Assembly: GCA_964035575.1 (NCBI GenBank)
Contig: OZ037871.1
Location: 310,001 to 374,000 of the forward strand
DNA from: Rhynchopus sp. YZ270_cl-10
Taxonomy: Eukaryota > Euglenozoa > Diplonemea > Diplonemida > Diplonemidae
Direction: 5' to 3'
Length of the DNA stretch: 64,000 nt
Shown: in pieces, positions 1 to 10,370 of the stretch
Layout of the letters: every line of letters starts with the position of its first letter
Numbering within the stretch: position 1 is the first letter of the stretch
Made by a program: the position numbers and the translations under genes
Notes under the pieces: generated by a model
Seen by the model: the letters and a program-made list of their open reading frames with translations, nothing else
Databases searched by the model: none
What the model was told of the DNA's origin: nothing

Positions 1-50
1 AAGTTGTTGTAGTATAATTATCTGTTGTGTGTGTGAAGAGGATGGGGCAT
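1..50 (-). promoter_or_regulatory. Promoter-proximal block of an ABCG copy lying left of the window
   Basis: This is the same conserved block found directly upstream of ABCG copies 1-5 in this window (core on the minus strand: CAACAGATAATTATACTACA). In those copies the ATG lies about 8 bases beyond the base matching position 1, so a further ABCG start codon should lie just outside the left edge. The block holds a candidate 3' splice or trans-splice acceptor (CAACAG) and an AT-rich core. Its regulatory role is inferred from conservation only. Confidence 0.6.
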
Positions 51-102
51 GTTGTATGGAAACAATAAATGGGTTGGGAAGACGTAATTTCTGTGTGCTC
101 CG

Positions 103-185
103 CCGCGTGGCTGCATGGGAGGTGTGCGACGTGACGTGACACTCGCTGCAATCCAATAAACGTAACGACTGGTGAATGATTAAAG
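103..185. repeat. ABCG upstream conserved block 2, copy 1
   Basis: This block of about 80 bp recurs at 3602-3684, 7506-7570, 16553-16637, 20692-20772 and 23908-23988, always upstream of an ABCG gene or of the cathepsin gene. Its core is AATAAACGTAACGACTGG. It belongs to the duplicated intergenic unit; whether it is a regulatory site or only shared ancestry cannot be told from sequence alone. Confidence 0.6.
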
Positions 186-1551
186 AAAAAGAAAAAGAGG
201 AACTGAGAGGTTGAACACACCTCTTCGGTATCACGATCCTACGAGAACCACACGAAGTGTCCTCAGCAGAAAGCAAATTGGAAGGGAAGAGGGGAAATAG
301 TGGAACTGTGCGTGTGGGGAACGAACACAATGCATCTACGTTCTTCCCCACGTGCATAGTTCAACAAAACGATAAACAACAAAAACAACAAAGAAAATAT
401 ATGACGCACATAAGCCTCGCGTCAAGGATGACCCGTGACCTCGCTTCCTTAGTCACCGACACCGAACACAAGGTCTGCAGGTCTAGAGGTTCGCAGATGG
501 GATCTAGGCAAAACCAAAAACAATAAAAGTTGAAAAAGAGCACATTTGCTATAAGGCCAAAAAGTTCGGGTAAGGTATCAACTGGAAGACTACCAAAACC
601 CGCTCGATTCTGGACCATGCGTAGGGAAACCTGAACACAAAACAATCGTGCAAACTTACCGTACACAACTGGTCAAATTTGTGCTATTTGCAGTTGGGGA
701 AGGTTCTTAGACGATATGATTTAGCATTTGAGGTCTACCTGTGGGAGGGTAGGGGAGCAGAACATTTGGCTTGGTTGGGGCCGTGGTTCCTAAGAACCAT
801 TTAACCTGACGAGTATCACAGAGAAAAACCGACTCAGAAAACTGGAAAGATGAATATGCCACACGTGCACACATCCTCGAAAACTGATTCTGATTTTTCA
901 TCTTCGTCGCTAAAATAAAAGGGGGGGCGACACTTTGCAGTGAGCAATGCAGTTCGTTACAAAAGGTGTGAAAAAAAAAAAAAAAGGATCGGGTTGTGCG
1001 CTCAAAGCCGGAAAACAAAAAGGTGAAAAAGCTGTATTGAACTGAAGTACGGTTGTTGTTGTTGTTAATTGAGTGCCGAAAGAACACACCAGCTTCTGTC
1101 TTCTTCAATCCGTTTCGTTTGTGCGTAGCGCTGGTACAACAAGTTGTTATATCAAAACAAAAAATAGTGACTAACTGGGGTGGGAGGGTCCAATACAAGA
1201 GGTACCTCTCGTAGATTGTATAAATATATTAGAGTCCCGCCCAGTGATCACAGACACAAAAAAGACAATAAAACCGAAATAGTAGAGTTAGTGGTGTAGC
1301 TAGAGAAAGAGTATGAGTAGATGTGGTGCAACAGAGAGTTCGGTCCTCAGAAGCTTGAACTGCTCAGAACGACAGAATGAAGACCAAAAGCTCCGCAGAA
1401 GAGGGTGCAGCAGAGACAAAGTCAAGATGCGTATGGAACGTCAATAATAGGTATCATGCACGGCCATGTGCCCACCGGCACACGTCGAGCAACTAGCTGC
1501 CAAAAAGCAAATGTAAAAAAAATGTAGTTGAAAATAGATGTTAGATAAAAA

Positions 1552-1625
1552 AGAATTTGAAAGTGCAAACGTCTCACCGTTTGTCAGCGGACGCAAACAC
1601 TTGATATCAGGGCTATCGAACCCCA
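1552..1625. repeat. Dispersed repeat family B, just downstream of ABCG copy 1
   Basis: This copy has the family core GAAAGTGCAAACG...CGGACGCA and a terminal hairpin, here GGGCTATCGAACCCC. It ends three bases from the stop codon of ABCG copy 1, so it would lie in that gene's 3' UTR. Confidence 0.5.
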
Positions 1626-1627
1626 CT

Positions 1628-3490
1628 CTACTGGAAGTTCTGTGCACGTCTCTTCAGCAGAATTCCTGTCAGAATCCTCAAAAACATGAAGATTCCAAAC
1701 ATGATCAGTCCGTACACATGCCAGTCGTCACGGTTGATGCCAGATCTGTCAATCAGCAGCACAACGTCACCCTCCTTGTCGTCAGGAACAACGTTTGTCG
1801 AGAACTCGGCAATAGTTGCAAGAGCCACTCCGTACTTCAGAGGACAGATCCACTGCATCCACCTCATCCACACAGGGATCAGCTCGCTCGAAATGAAGAA
1901 GCCCGACAGAAGAATCTGGGGAACGTAAACACCAGGAAGAATGTTGATGGCTGTCTCAGCTGAGCTCGTTGCCGCACCAAGCAGAAGTCCTGTTGACGCA
2001 GACACAACACCCAGAATGCTGACGGACACCAGGATTAGTCCAAAGTTCCCGTTCATGCTTGTCAAGAAGTAGAACACGAGCAGCGAGAGAGTTTGTTGCA
2101 TGATTGCTGCAGGCACGTCAAGCATCGTCTTCGCAATCAGGTACACACTTGACCCGTAAGTACCAGTAGCGTACTCTCTGATGAACGACGCACGCTCAAG
2201 TGGGAATGTGAGGACCATCGGCTGTGCAGTCAAGAACATGGAGTTGATGCACACGAACACAAGTGCTCCCCAGTGCGACTGGATCGCAATTGCTGCCGAA
2301 GCACCGTCACCATCATCACCCCACTCGTCTGCCACTTCGAAGAAGATGCATCCAATCAACAGAGCAAGGATGACAGCCATTCCAAAGCGTGCACCAAGGG
2401 TCGGCTTGTCTCTGATCAGTTGTCTGAACTCACGTGTTGCAAGTTGGCCCAGTTGGGTGAAGATGGACGCCTGCACCACCTCCTTCACGTCTTCCTTTCC
2501 GAACTTCCTCGTGATCTCCTGTCGTGATGCTGGCTTCTTCTTCGCAAGCAGCTCGTGCATGTCTTCGTCCTTCATCATCTGAAGACGCTGCATCGCAAAG
2601 TCGGCAGGGTTCGTTTGCTTCTTGCAAACGAATTCTTCTGTCTCGAAGAATTCGATCACGTCATCAGCCTTCCCGTCGTACACAACGTATCCATCACGCA
2701 CGAACACGACCTCGTGGAACAGTGCAAACACCTCAGACGAAGGCTGGTGGATTGTGCACACAATCGTGCACCCAGACTCTGCAAGGGAACGCAGAATCAT
2801 CACAAGCTCGTACGCACTCTGCGAGTCAAGGCCAGACGTCGGCTCGTCCAAGAAGATCAGCGACGGGGACGAGATCAGCTCAACAGCAACAGCAGCACGC
2901 TTCTTCTCTCCACCAGACAGACCAGGAATCAGCAAAGACCCAATCATCGTGTCTGCACACTTGTCCAGACGCAGGGCAGTGATGGCAGCGTTCACAATGT
3001 CCTCACGTTCCTCAACGGTGTACTCAGTAAGGCGCAGCGTTGCTGTGAAGTGCAGTGCCTCACGTGGTGTCTGTGTCGCAAACATGGCGTCGTGCTGCAT
3101 CACGTACGCAAGATCCTTCTGGTACATGTGTGGCTCAGCCTCAAGACCGTTCAACACAACCTTCCCTTCTTTGATCTCTCCGTACGGCGCACGTCCTGCA
3201 AGCACGTTCATCAGGGACGTCTTCCCTGCACCTGACGGACCCATCAGTGCGGACAAGGTGCCGGGTTTGAAGTGTCCTGAACTGTTTTTGATGATCTGCT
3301 TTGTGGTCTTCCCACAGATGCCGTCCGCAACGGGCACCTCGAACACAACGTTTTCCCAGGAGAGCGACATTGACTCTGCATCCTTCACACGGAAGGGCGA
3401 CTTTGGTGTTCCCGGTACGTCGCTGGTACCGTTCGGACTCTCGTTGACAGCATCGATGTCGATGGTGATGGGCTCACTTGGGGATGGCAT
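1628..3490 (-). CDS. ABCG-family half-transporter, copy 1
   Basis: A 620-residue ABC half-transporter of the G (White/WBC) subfamily, with the nucleotide-binding domain first and the membrane domain second. Such proteins act as dimers that use ATP to export lipids, sterols or drug-like compounds across a membrane; the substrate here is unknown. Visible motifs: Walker A GPSGAGKT (84-91), Q-loop Gln132, signature LSGGE (191-195), Walker B LIFLDEP (211-217) and switch His248. About six hydrophobic segments follow between residues 369 and 612. The ATG at 3490 was chosen because all paralogues begin at the equivalent place (MPSxxEPITID) and the upstream in-frame extension reads through the conserved promoter block. 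Copy-specific traits: tail DAVNESPNGTSDVP, WENVVFE where most copies have WEDLVFE, and SLLIPGLSGG. The gene is intronless and stops at TAG. Its linker and membrane domain are almost identical to copy 2. Confidence 0.95.
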   Translation of the reverse strand: MPSPSEPITIDIDAVNESPNGTSDVPGTPKSPFRVKDAESMSLSWENVVFEVPVADGICGKTTKQIIKNSSGHFKPGTLSALMGPSGAGKTSLMNVLAGRAPYGEIKEGKVVLNGLEAEPHMYQKDLAYVMQHDAMFATQTPREALHFTATLRLTEYTVEEREDIVNAAITALRLDKCADTMIGSLLIPGLSGGEKKRAAVAVELISSPSLIFLDEPTSGLDSQSAYELVMILRSLAESGCTIVCTIHQPSSEVFALFHEVVFVRDGYVVYDGKADDVIEFFETEEFVCKKQTNPADFAMQRLQMMKDEDMHELLAKKKPASRQEITRKFGKEDVKEVVQASIFTQLGQLATREFRQLIRDKPTLGARFGMAVILALLIGCIFFEVADEWGDDGDGASAAIAIQSHWGALVFVCINSMFLTAQPMVLTFPLERASFIREYATGTYGSSVYLIAKTMLDVPAAIMQQTLSLLVFYFLTSMNGNFGLILVSVSILGVVSASTGLLLGAATSSAETAINILPGVYVPQILLSGFFISSELIPVWMRWMQWICPLKYGVALATIAEFSTNVVPDDKEGDVVLLIDRSGINRDDWHVYGLIMFGIFMFLRILTGILLKRRAQNFQ

Positions 3491-3540
3491 ATTTATGCAA
3501 GTTGCTGTAGTATAATTATCTGTTGTGTGTGTGAAGAGGA
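3491..3540 (-). promoter_or_regulatory. Promoter-proximal block of ABCG copy 1
   Basis: Conserved block directly upstream of the ATG, shared with copies 2-5 and the window's left edge. On the minus strand it reads a C/A/T-rich run (CTTCACACACACAACAG), then ATAATTATACTACAACAAC, then GCATAAATATG at the start codon. CAACAG about 33 nt upstream of ATG could be a splice or trans-splice acceptor. Function is inferred from conservation. Confidence 0.5.
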
Positions 3541-3901
3541 TGGGGCATGTTGTATGGAAACAATAAATGGGTTGGGAAGACCTAATTTCTGTGTGCTCCG
3601 CCGCGTGGCTGCATGGGAGGTGTGTGACGTGAAGTGACACCTCGCTGCAATTCAATAAACGTAACGACTGGCGAATGATGAAAGAAAAGAAGGAGCTAAG
3701 GAGACGTTGAACACACGGTATTGCCTCTTAGAACCTATGAGAACCACACGAAGTGTCCTCAGCAGAAAGCAAATTGGAAGGGAAGAGGGGAAATAGTGGA
3801 ACTGTGCGTGTGGGGAACAAAAACAATGTGTTTACGTTCTACCTCACGTGCATAGTTAAACAGAAAAGCAAAAAGAAAAATAACAGAGAAAAGTGTACGA
3901 T

Positions 3902-3932
3902 GCACATAAGCCTCTCGTGCTTAGTCACCTTG
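3902..3932. repeat. Dispersed hairpin repeat family A
   Basis: A copy of the family A core, which as plus-strand consensus is CTAAGC-CTCTCGT-GCTTAG followed by TCACCTTG: a 6-bp stem with a 7-base loop. In this copy the left arm starts ATAAGC. Confidence 0.55.
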
Positions 3933-5199
3933 ATTACAACAAAAAAAAAAAAAAAATGATGATTGCCCAGTAACGAGTGAAACGTTTCCTGAGAACAACA
4001 ATAAAAACAAAAATTGACAATAAAGTTTCACAGAGAGAAAAATTAAAAAAAAAAAAGAAAACAGAGTTAGCTCCTGTAGGTAGATGGAGGTGGGGGTGCC
4101 GAAGACGTAGCAGAGAAAGAAATAGGACACCCGTGTCAAGGACGACCCGAGCCTCGCTTCCTTAGTCACCAAGAAGGGACACCGAACACAAGTCTACAGG
4201 TCTAGAGGTTCGCAGATGGGATCTCGGCAAAACCAAAAACAATAAAATTGGAAAAAGAGCACATTTGCTGCAGTCGCAGGGCCAAGAAGTAAAGAGGTAT
4301 CATCAACTGGAAGACTGCCAAAAACTGGCATTTCCACGCTTTGTTTACACCCGCTCGATTCTGGACCATGCGTAGGGAAACCTGAACACAAAACAATCGT
4401 GCAAACTTGCCATACACAACTGCTCACATTTGTGCTATTTGCAGTTGGGGAAAGTTCTTAGACGATATGATTTAGCATTTCGGGTCAACCTGTGGGTGGG
4501 GAGGGGGGAGCAGAAAATATGGCAAGGTAATCCCAAACATCACATCTACTTAGTCAGTCGTATCTTCTCTCGGGCATCTTCAGCAAAAGACACAACATCA
4601 TAAAAAAATGATTCATGTTGGGTTCGTGGGTCGGTAGAACCATTTCACCTGAGGAGTATCGAAGACAAAAAACCGACTCAGAAAACTGGAAAGATGAATA
4701 TGCCACACGTGCACACATCCTCGAAAACTTCTGGTCTTTCATCTTCGTCGCTAAAATAAAAAAGGGGGGCGACACTTTGCAAGTGAGCAATGCAGTTCGT
4801 TACAAGGTGTTAAAAATAATGTGACCCACTGGGGAGTGGTGATGGCGAATACAAGAGGTATCTCCTGTATTAGACTCCTCGCCCCCAGTGATCACAGACC
4901 CAAAAAGAAAGAGAATAAAAACGAAATAGTAGAGTTAGTGGTGTAGCTAGAGAAAGAGTATGAGTAGATGTGGTGCAACAGAGAGTTCGGTCCTCAGAAG
5001 CTTGAACTGCTCAGAACGTCAGAATGAAGACCAAAAGCTCCGCAGAAGAGGGTGCAGCAGAGACAAAGTCAAGATGCGTATGGAACGTCAATAATAGGTA
5101 TCATGCACGACCATGTGCTCACCGGCACACGTCGAGCAACTAGCTGCCAAAAAGCAAATGTAAAAAAAATGTAGTTGAAAATAGATGTTAGATAAAAAA

Positions 5200-5330
5200 G
5201 AAATTGAAAGTGCAAACGCCTCACACGTTTGTCAGCGGACGCAAACACTGGTTCTCCACGGGTTATCGAACCCCAGAGAGCACTTCATTGTGATGCACAC
5301 GGGGAAAAAAAGTAAACGTAACAAACGCGC
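5200..5330. repeat. Dispersed repeat family B, long copy
   Basis: GAAAGTGCAAACGCC, then CAGCGGACGCA, then the hairpin GGGTTATCGAACCCC, then AGAGCACTTCATTGTGATGC and an A-rich tail. It is one of the longest copies and matches 51350-51440 over most of its length. Confidence 0.55.
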
Positions 5331-5368
5331 CAAGAGCGCTGCAGACATTCACTTCATAGTGATTGACT

Positions 5369-7231
5369 CTACTGGAAGTTCTGTGCACGTCTCTTCAGCA
5401 GAATTCCTGTCAGAATCCTCAAAAACATGAAGATTCCAAACATGATCAGTCCGTAAATGTACCAGTCGTCACGGTTGATGGCTGACCTGTCGATGAACAG
5501 CACAACGTCATCCTCCTTGTCGTCGGGAACAACGTTTGTCGAGAACTCGGCAATAGTTGCAAGAGCCACTCCGTACTTCAGAGGACAGATCCACTGCATC
5601 CACCTCATCCACACAGGGATCAGCTCGCTCGAAATGAAGAAGCCCGACAGAAGAATCTGGGGAACGTAAACACCAGGAAGAATGTTGATGGCTGTCTCAG
5701 CTGAGCTTGTTGCCGCACCAAGCAGAAGCCCTGTTGACGCAGACACAACACCCAGAATGCTGACGGACACCAGGATTAGTCCAAAGTTCCCGTTCATCCC
5801 GGTCAAGAAGTAGAACACGAGCAGCGAGAGAGTTTGTTGCATGATTGCTGCAGGCACGTCAAGCATCGTCTTCGCAATCAGGTACACACTTGACCCGTAA
5901 GTACCAGTAGCGTACTCTCTGATGAACGACGCACGCTCAAGTGGGAATGTGAGGACCATCGGCTGTGCAGTCAAGAACATGGAGTTGATGCACACGAACA
6001 CAAGTGCTCCCCAGTGCGACTGGATCGCAATTGCTGCCGAAGCACCGTCACCATCATCACCCCACTCGTCTGCCACTTCGAAGAAGATGCATCCAATCAA
6101 CAGAGCAAGGATGACAGCCATTCCAAAGCGTGCACCAAGGGTCGGCTTGTCTCTGATCAGTTGTCTGAACTCACGTGTTGCAAGTTGGCCCAGTTGGGTG
6201 AAGATGGACGCCTGCACCACCTCCTTCACGTCTTCCTTTCCGAACTTCCTCGTGATCTCCTGTCGTGATGCTGGCTTCTTCTTCGCAAGCAGCTCGTGCA
6301 TGTCTTCGTCCTTCATCATCTGAAGACGCTGCATCGCAAAGTCGGCAGGGTTCGTTTGCTTCTTGCAAACGAATTCTTCTGTCTCGAAGAATTCGATCAC
6401 GTCGTCCACCTTCCCGTCGTACACAACGTATCCATCACGCACGAACACGACTTCCTGGAACAGTGCAAACACCTCAGACGAAGGTTGGTGGATTGTGCAC
6501 ACAATCGTGCACCCAGACTCTGCAAGGGAACGCAGAATCATCACAAGCTCGTACGCACTCTGCGAGTCAAGGCCAGACGTCGGCTCGTCCAAGAAGATCA
6601 GCGACGGGGACGAGATCAGCTCAACAGCAACAGCAGCACGCTTCTTCTCTCCACCAGACAGACCAGGAATCATCACAGACCCAATCATCGTGTCTGCACA
6701 CTTGTCCAGACGCAGGGCAGTGATGGCAGCGTTCACGATGTCCTCGCGCTCTGCAGCACTGTACTCAGTAAGGCGCAGTGTTGCTGTGAAGTGCAGTGCC
6801 TCACGTGGTGTCTGTGTCGCAAACATGGCGTCGTGCTGCATCACGTACGCAAGATCCTTCTGGTACATGTGTGGCTCAGCCTCAAGACCGTTCAACACAA
6901 CCTTCCCTTCTTTGATCTCTCCGTACGGCGCACGTCCTGCAAGCACGTTCATCAGGGACGTCTTCCCTGCACCTGACGGACCCATCAGTGCCGACAGGGT
7001 GCCGGGTTTGAAGTGTCCTGAACTGTTTTTGATGATCTGCTTTGTCGTCGTTCCACAGATGCCGTCCGCAACGGGCACCTCGAACACAAGGTCTTCCCAG
7101 GAGAGCGACATTGACTCTGCATCCTTCACACGGAAGGGCGACTTTGGTGTGCTGGGTGCGTCGCTTTGCGAACGGTTCGCATCGCTCAGAGCAGCGATGT
7201 CGATGGTGATGGGCTCGTTTGGGGATGGCAT
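5369..7231 (-). CDS. ABCG-family half-transporter, copy 2
   Basis: A 620-residue ABCG half-transporter with motifs at the same residue numbers as copy 1. From the linker (around residue 270) to the end it differs from copy 1 at only a handful of residues, for example INRDDWYIYG against INRDDWHVYG. The first 180 residues are more different: tail AALSDANRSQSDAPS, GTTTKQ instead of GKTTKQ, YSAAERED instead of YTVEERED, and SVMIPGL instead of SLLIPGL. This uneven pattern fits gene conversion or a chimaeric duplication rather than steady divergence. The start at 7231 is the conserved MPSPNEP methionine; the longer in-frame extension runs through promoter sequence. Intronless, TAG stop. Confidence 0.95.
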   Translation of the reverse strand: MPSPNEPITIDIAALSDANRSQSDAPSTPKSPFRVKDAESMSLSWEDLVFEVPVADGICGTTTKQIIKNSSGHFKPGTLSALMGPSGAGKTSLMNVLAGRAPYGEIKEGKVVLNGLEAEPHMYQKDLAYVMQHDAMFATQTPREALHFTATLRLTEYSAAEREDIVNAAITALRLDKCADTMIGSVMIPGLSGGEKKRAAVAVELISSPSLIFLDEPTSGLDSQSAYELVMILRSLAESGCTIVCTIHQPSSEVFALFQEVVFVRDGYVVYDGKVDDVIEFFETEEFVCKKQTNPADFAMQRLQMMKDEDMHELLAKKKPASRQEITRKFGKEDVKEVVQASIFTQLGQLATREFRQLIRDKPTLGARFGMAVILALLIGCIFFEVADEWGDDGDGASAAIAIQSHWGALVFVCINSMFLTAQPMVLTFPLERASFIREYATGTYGSSVYLIAKTMLDVPAAIMQQTLSLLVFYFLTGMNGNFGLILVSVSILGVVSASTGLLLGAATSSAETAINILPGVYVPQILLSGFFISSELIPVWMRWMQWICPLKYGVALATIAEFSTNVVPDDKEDDVVLFIDRSAINRDDWYIYGLIMFGIFMFLRILTGILLKRRAQNFQ

Positions 7232-7285
7232 AGTTATGCAAGTTGTTGTAGTATAATTATCTGTTGTGTGTGTGTGAAGGATGGG
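7232..7285 (-). promoter_or_regulatory. Promoter-proximal block of ABCG copy 2
   Basis: Same conserved AT-rich core and CAACAG as upstream of copy 1, with one extra TG step in the GT repeat. The next conserved sequence outward (GGTCATGGTGATGCACCC from about 7300) is, upstream of copy 3, separated from this block by the cathepsin gene. Confidence 0.5.
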
Positions 7286-7298
7286 GCAGAGTGTCGCT

Positions 7299-7979
7299 CG
7301 GTCATGGTGATGCACCCTCCAGTGACACAGACCTTCGAAGAAGGGTCTAAAGTCACACCTTTGGTGTCATTGTCTTGCAAGGCTAGTTCTCTGTGGCAGT
7401 ACAAATGTGAAAGGGGGTGCTTTGCTTTTGTAGACTTGTTTCGTCTTTTTTGTTTTCCTGTCGTTTGCATCCACACAGGTGAGATGTCGTGCCTGCGTGC
7501 TCTCCGCAGCGTGGCTGCATGGGAGGTGTGTGCAATTCAATAAACGTAACGACTGGTGAATGATTAAAGAAAAAGAAGGAACTATGGAGACGTTGAACAC
7601 ACCTGTTCACATACAGGTATTGCCTCTGAGAACCTATGAGAACCACACGAAGTGTCCTCAGAAAAATAAAGTGGGAAAAGGGGAAGAGGGAGGGGAAATA
7701 GTCATGCTGTATTGGAATGAAGGATCATTTGACTGAACCCTGGAACAAAAACATCGTGTCTTCGTTCTTTCCACACGCATCTTAATCCAACAAGAAAATA
7801 AAAAGCAATTCTCCCCAGGAACGAGTGAATGCTGCCTGGGTTAAACAGAATGAAATTTGACAAAGCAAAAAACAATCAAGACAAGAAGTGGGTATGCCAA
7901 TCGACAACCAACGAGGGGGGAGAAAAAGAACAGAGTTTGATGGGATAGGGGTAAAACCCAAAGAAAACAAAAACAAAAC
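7299..7979. repeat. Segmental duplication, arm 1a
   Basis: Nearly identical to 16344-17053 apart from a missing stretch of about 21 bp near 7530 and small substitutions. It contains the ABCG upstream block 2. It ends exactly at the hAT-like insertion point. Confidence 0.8.
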
Positions 7980-8332
7980 CAGGGTATTAGGGTGGTTAAA
8001 AAAACTGGTTTTGAAAACCGGTTTTTCCAAAAACTGGTTTTCATACAAGTAAAACGGACGTCACGGAAATGAAAAAAAAATGCTCGACCCACTGCCGTCG
8101 TTGCCGTGAAAAATAAAAAAAAACGGCCGTGAAAAAAAAGCGCCTTTCTTATGTACAAAAATTTCACGGCCGTTAAAAAAAAACAACGGCCGTGAAATTT
8201 TTGTTCATTCTGCGTACTGAATCGCAGCGTCCCGAGCGTCTCACAACCTCTTATTACTCTTTGCCCGAGAAGGATGTGTTTGGACTCACTCAAACCCCGT
8301 TCATCACTCTTGTGCCAAAGAAAGTGAAGCTA

Positions 8333-8400
8333 TTAATGCAGGCACCTCCGACTGACCCACTTATGATGCCAGCCATCCGGATGAAAGCACAAGTACCCTG
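8333..8400. repeat. Dispersed repeat family C
   Basis: Core TAATGCAGGCACCTCCGACT followed by GACCCAC and, further on, ATGCCAGCC and GGATGAAAGCA. Related sequences lie at 30343-30405, 45345-45422 and 63969-64000. It lies inside the hAT-like element, so it was inserted there or carried with it. Confidence 0.5.
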
Positions 8401-9598
8401 CGGCCAACAACAGAAGATGTAAAAAGGAAACCTAATGACTGGCCCGTACCGTAAGAGAACGAGGGCGGTTCACAACCGCTCGTCAGCCGGCGGCCCACCT
8501 TCCGTTGAAGAGTTGTGAGCTTACATGTACTGCAGTTCGCTGCACCCAACGCTTGGTGCACGATAGTCTACACAAGAGAGCAGAAACCTAAAAAACACGA
8601 AAAGGGGTGGGCGGGGGGGTCACAACATCTCTCTCTTGGCGCCCCATGCTGTACCGACAGTTGGGCCTCACCCTTTCTCTTAGGGATATACATGGACGTC
8701 CTTACAGGCAGCACACCGTAACCCAAAGGCGTGGCAGAGAGACTCCGTAGAGCGACTCTGGCCTGACCGCTGGCCATTTATGCTCCGGGTGCGAGCACCC
8801 ATCATAGCATAGGGGGGACAGCCTGACCCAGCATTTATATACCCTGCCAGGGTGAACTTGCATAAAAGAGGGCAGGGGCGTTTAGACCCTGAGACTAGGG
8901 GAAGTCCCGCATACCCCAACAGAAAGACAAAGGCTATGCACTGGTGATAAAGGAGAGACAGGGTTGCTGAAAAACAAAAAGACCCTGAAGGCACAAAAAC
9001 CACTCTGCGCGTTTCTCGCCAACGTAGCGAAAAAGACAGAGGTGTGCACAACGTGATGCGGTCTATTTTCCGACAAAAAAGACGGAGGATAGTGCGCGTG
9101 ACCAGTTGTTCAATGGTGTGCTGATTCTGTCGGAAGACTTTGCACTGGAAGCTGAAGAACACTGCAAATAGTTCAACACAGATGAGGTTCGTCTCACAGT
9201 ATTGATGTGTGCTCCACAACGGAAAGCCCATCAAATATGAGAAGAGTACTTTGCTCAAGAACCGGGTTACAAGTGCTGAAACACGAGAAATATGCCACTC
9301 CGAAGAACCGGGAGCACGTACAAGTGCTCAGAAATGCCACACGCTCCAACCACAATGAACAGTGGGGTGAAAACGTGGGCGGGCAGCGGGAGACCAGCGC
9401 AGTGAGGAGAGCCAGGAGCGCAGCAGGGCACGCAGGTGATGGTTTGGTTAAGTCCATTTCCTGTGGGAGTGGAATCCGGTCGAAGTCATAGTGGGGCGGA
9501 ACAAAGGTTGCAGCTGAGCTGTTCTCCAGGCGTGAGTGGCAGATTGTTGATACGGAGGCTGTTGTTCAGAGACAACCGGTGTATGAGGATGCTCCCCA

Positions 9599-9810
9599 TC
9601 AGACGCTGGAGGTAGCATCAATACTGTCCTTCAGGGCAGTAGGGATAACTCCACAGTTCGACACACAGTTAGGCCACGGCGACCTGTCAGCAGTTGTGAC
9701 GGAGTGGAAACTAGGATCTGAGCGTATAGCATCGCAGGCAGGGCAGGACCACCATAAGTGCTCATTCGTGTCGTCAGCTTCCCGATCGCAGTGGGGCCAA
9801 TTTTTTTTTA
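9599..9810 (-). mobile_element. LINE (non-LTR retrotransposon) fragment, C-terminal zinc-knuckle region
   Basis: The minus-strand translation contains WPHCDREADDTNEHLWWSCP followed by ACDAIR. This C-x(n)-H-x4-C layout resembles the zinc knuckle that follows the reverse transcriptase domain in many LINEs. Only this short tail is recognisable; the first cysteine of the usual CxxC is Trp here and a stop follows after about 60 residues, so it is a broken relic. It lies within the hAT-like element. The identification rests on motif shape and is moderate at best. Confidence 0.4.
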
Positions 9811-10217
9811 CACTTTTTATGTTGCTTTTACCCCCCCAAGAATGACTTGGGAAAGGGGGTCTGGCCCTGTCTACGAACGAAAAAGAAGAAACAAGCAAAA
9901 AGCGTGGAAATACTTCACGGCCGTGATCAATGCAAAATTTCACGGCCGTTAAATTTTTCAGATTTTCTTCACGGCCGTGACCTCCCCGACAAAAAAAATT
10001 TATTCCCGTCGTGACGGCCGTTATACTTGTATGGGTTTTCAAAAAAAAAAAAAAAAAACAGAGAAATCTGGAGGGGGAAAAAAAACCGACACTTTTCACC
10101 AGGCCTTTCTGTGAATGTCTGTAGGGCGGACTCAATTTCCCCCCCCGCCTGGTAGAACCGTGGTTGCACCACGGGAGTGCCTTTGGGAAATGGCTGTTCC
10201 TATTTTTTTTTTTTGCC

Positions 10218-10370
10218 TGCGGCGCCATTTTTCGTTTTTTGCTCCGCAAAAAAGGGTTCGTTGAGTGGCTCTGTGGTGTAAAAAGCTAGATTTTTACACC
10301 GTACCCTCAAAAATTTTCGCCTGCGGCGCCATTTTATGTTATTTCTTTGCTCCGCAAAAAAAGAAAACAT
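10218..10370. repeat. Short direct repeat inside the hAT-like element
   Basis: Two copies of GCCTGCGGCGCCATTTT, each followed within about 20 bp by TTTGCTCCGCAAAAAA, start near 10218 and 10319. Between them is a hairpin, GGTGTAAAAAGCTAGATTTTTACACC split around its centre near 10287. Role unknown. Confidence 0.5.

Larger units (their letters stand above)
1..1627. other. Intergenic region between ABCG copy 1 and the copy to its left
   Basis: No gene seen. The stretch is homologous, in order, to 3498-5368: promoter-proximal block, a block around 103-185 containing AATAAACGTAACGACTGG, a block around 245-330, a block around 611 (GGACCATGCGTAGGGAAACC), and a T-rich/A-rich tail with a family B repeat at 1552-1625. 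It is one period of the tandem ABCG unit (about 3.5-3.7 kb). Reading frames here are not preserved in the homologous block, so they are not treated as genes. Confidence 0.7.
3491..5368. other. Intergenic region between ABCG copies 1 and 2
   Basis: No gene seen. It is collinear with 1-1627 and diverged mainly by small indels and A-runs. It has extra DNA at its right end, around 5270-5368, that is missing next to the copy 1 stop codon. It carries the conserved upstream block 2 (3602-3684), a family A repeat (3902-3932), a degenerate family A relative near 4139-4170 and a family B repeat (5200-5330). Confidence 0.65.

Noticed and set aside
2181-3515. Long plus-strand open frames opposite ABCG copy 1 (and the same frames opposite copies 2-9)
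   Set aside because: They recur in every copy only because the ABCG coding DNA is conserved; the sense strand has clear ATPase motifs, the antisense products have none.
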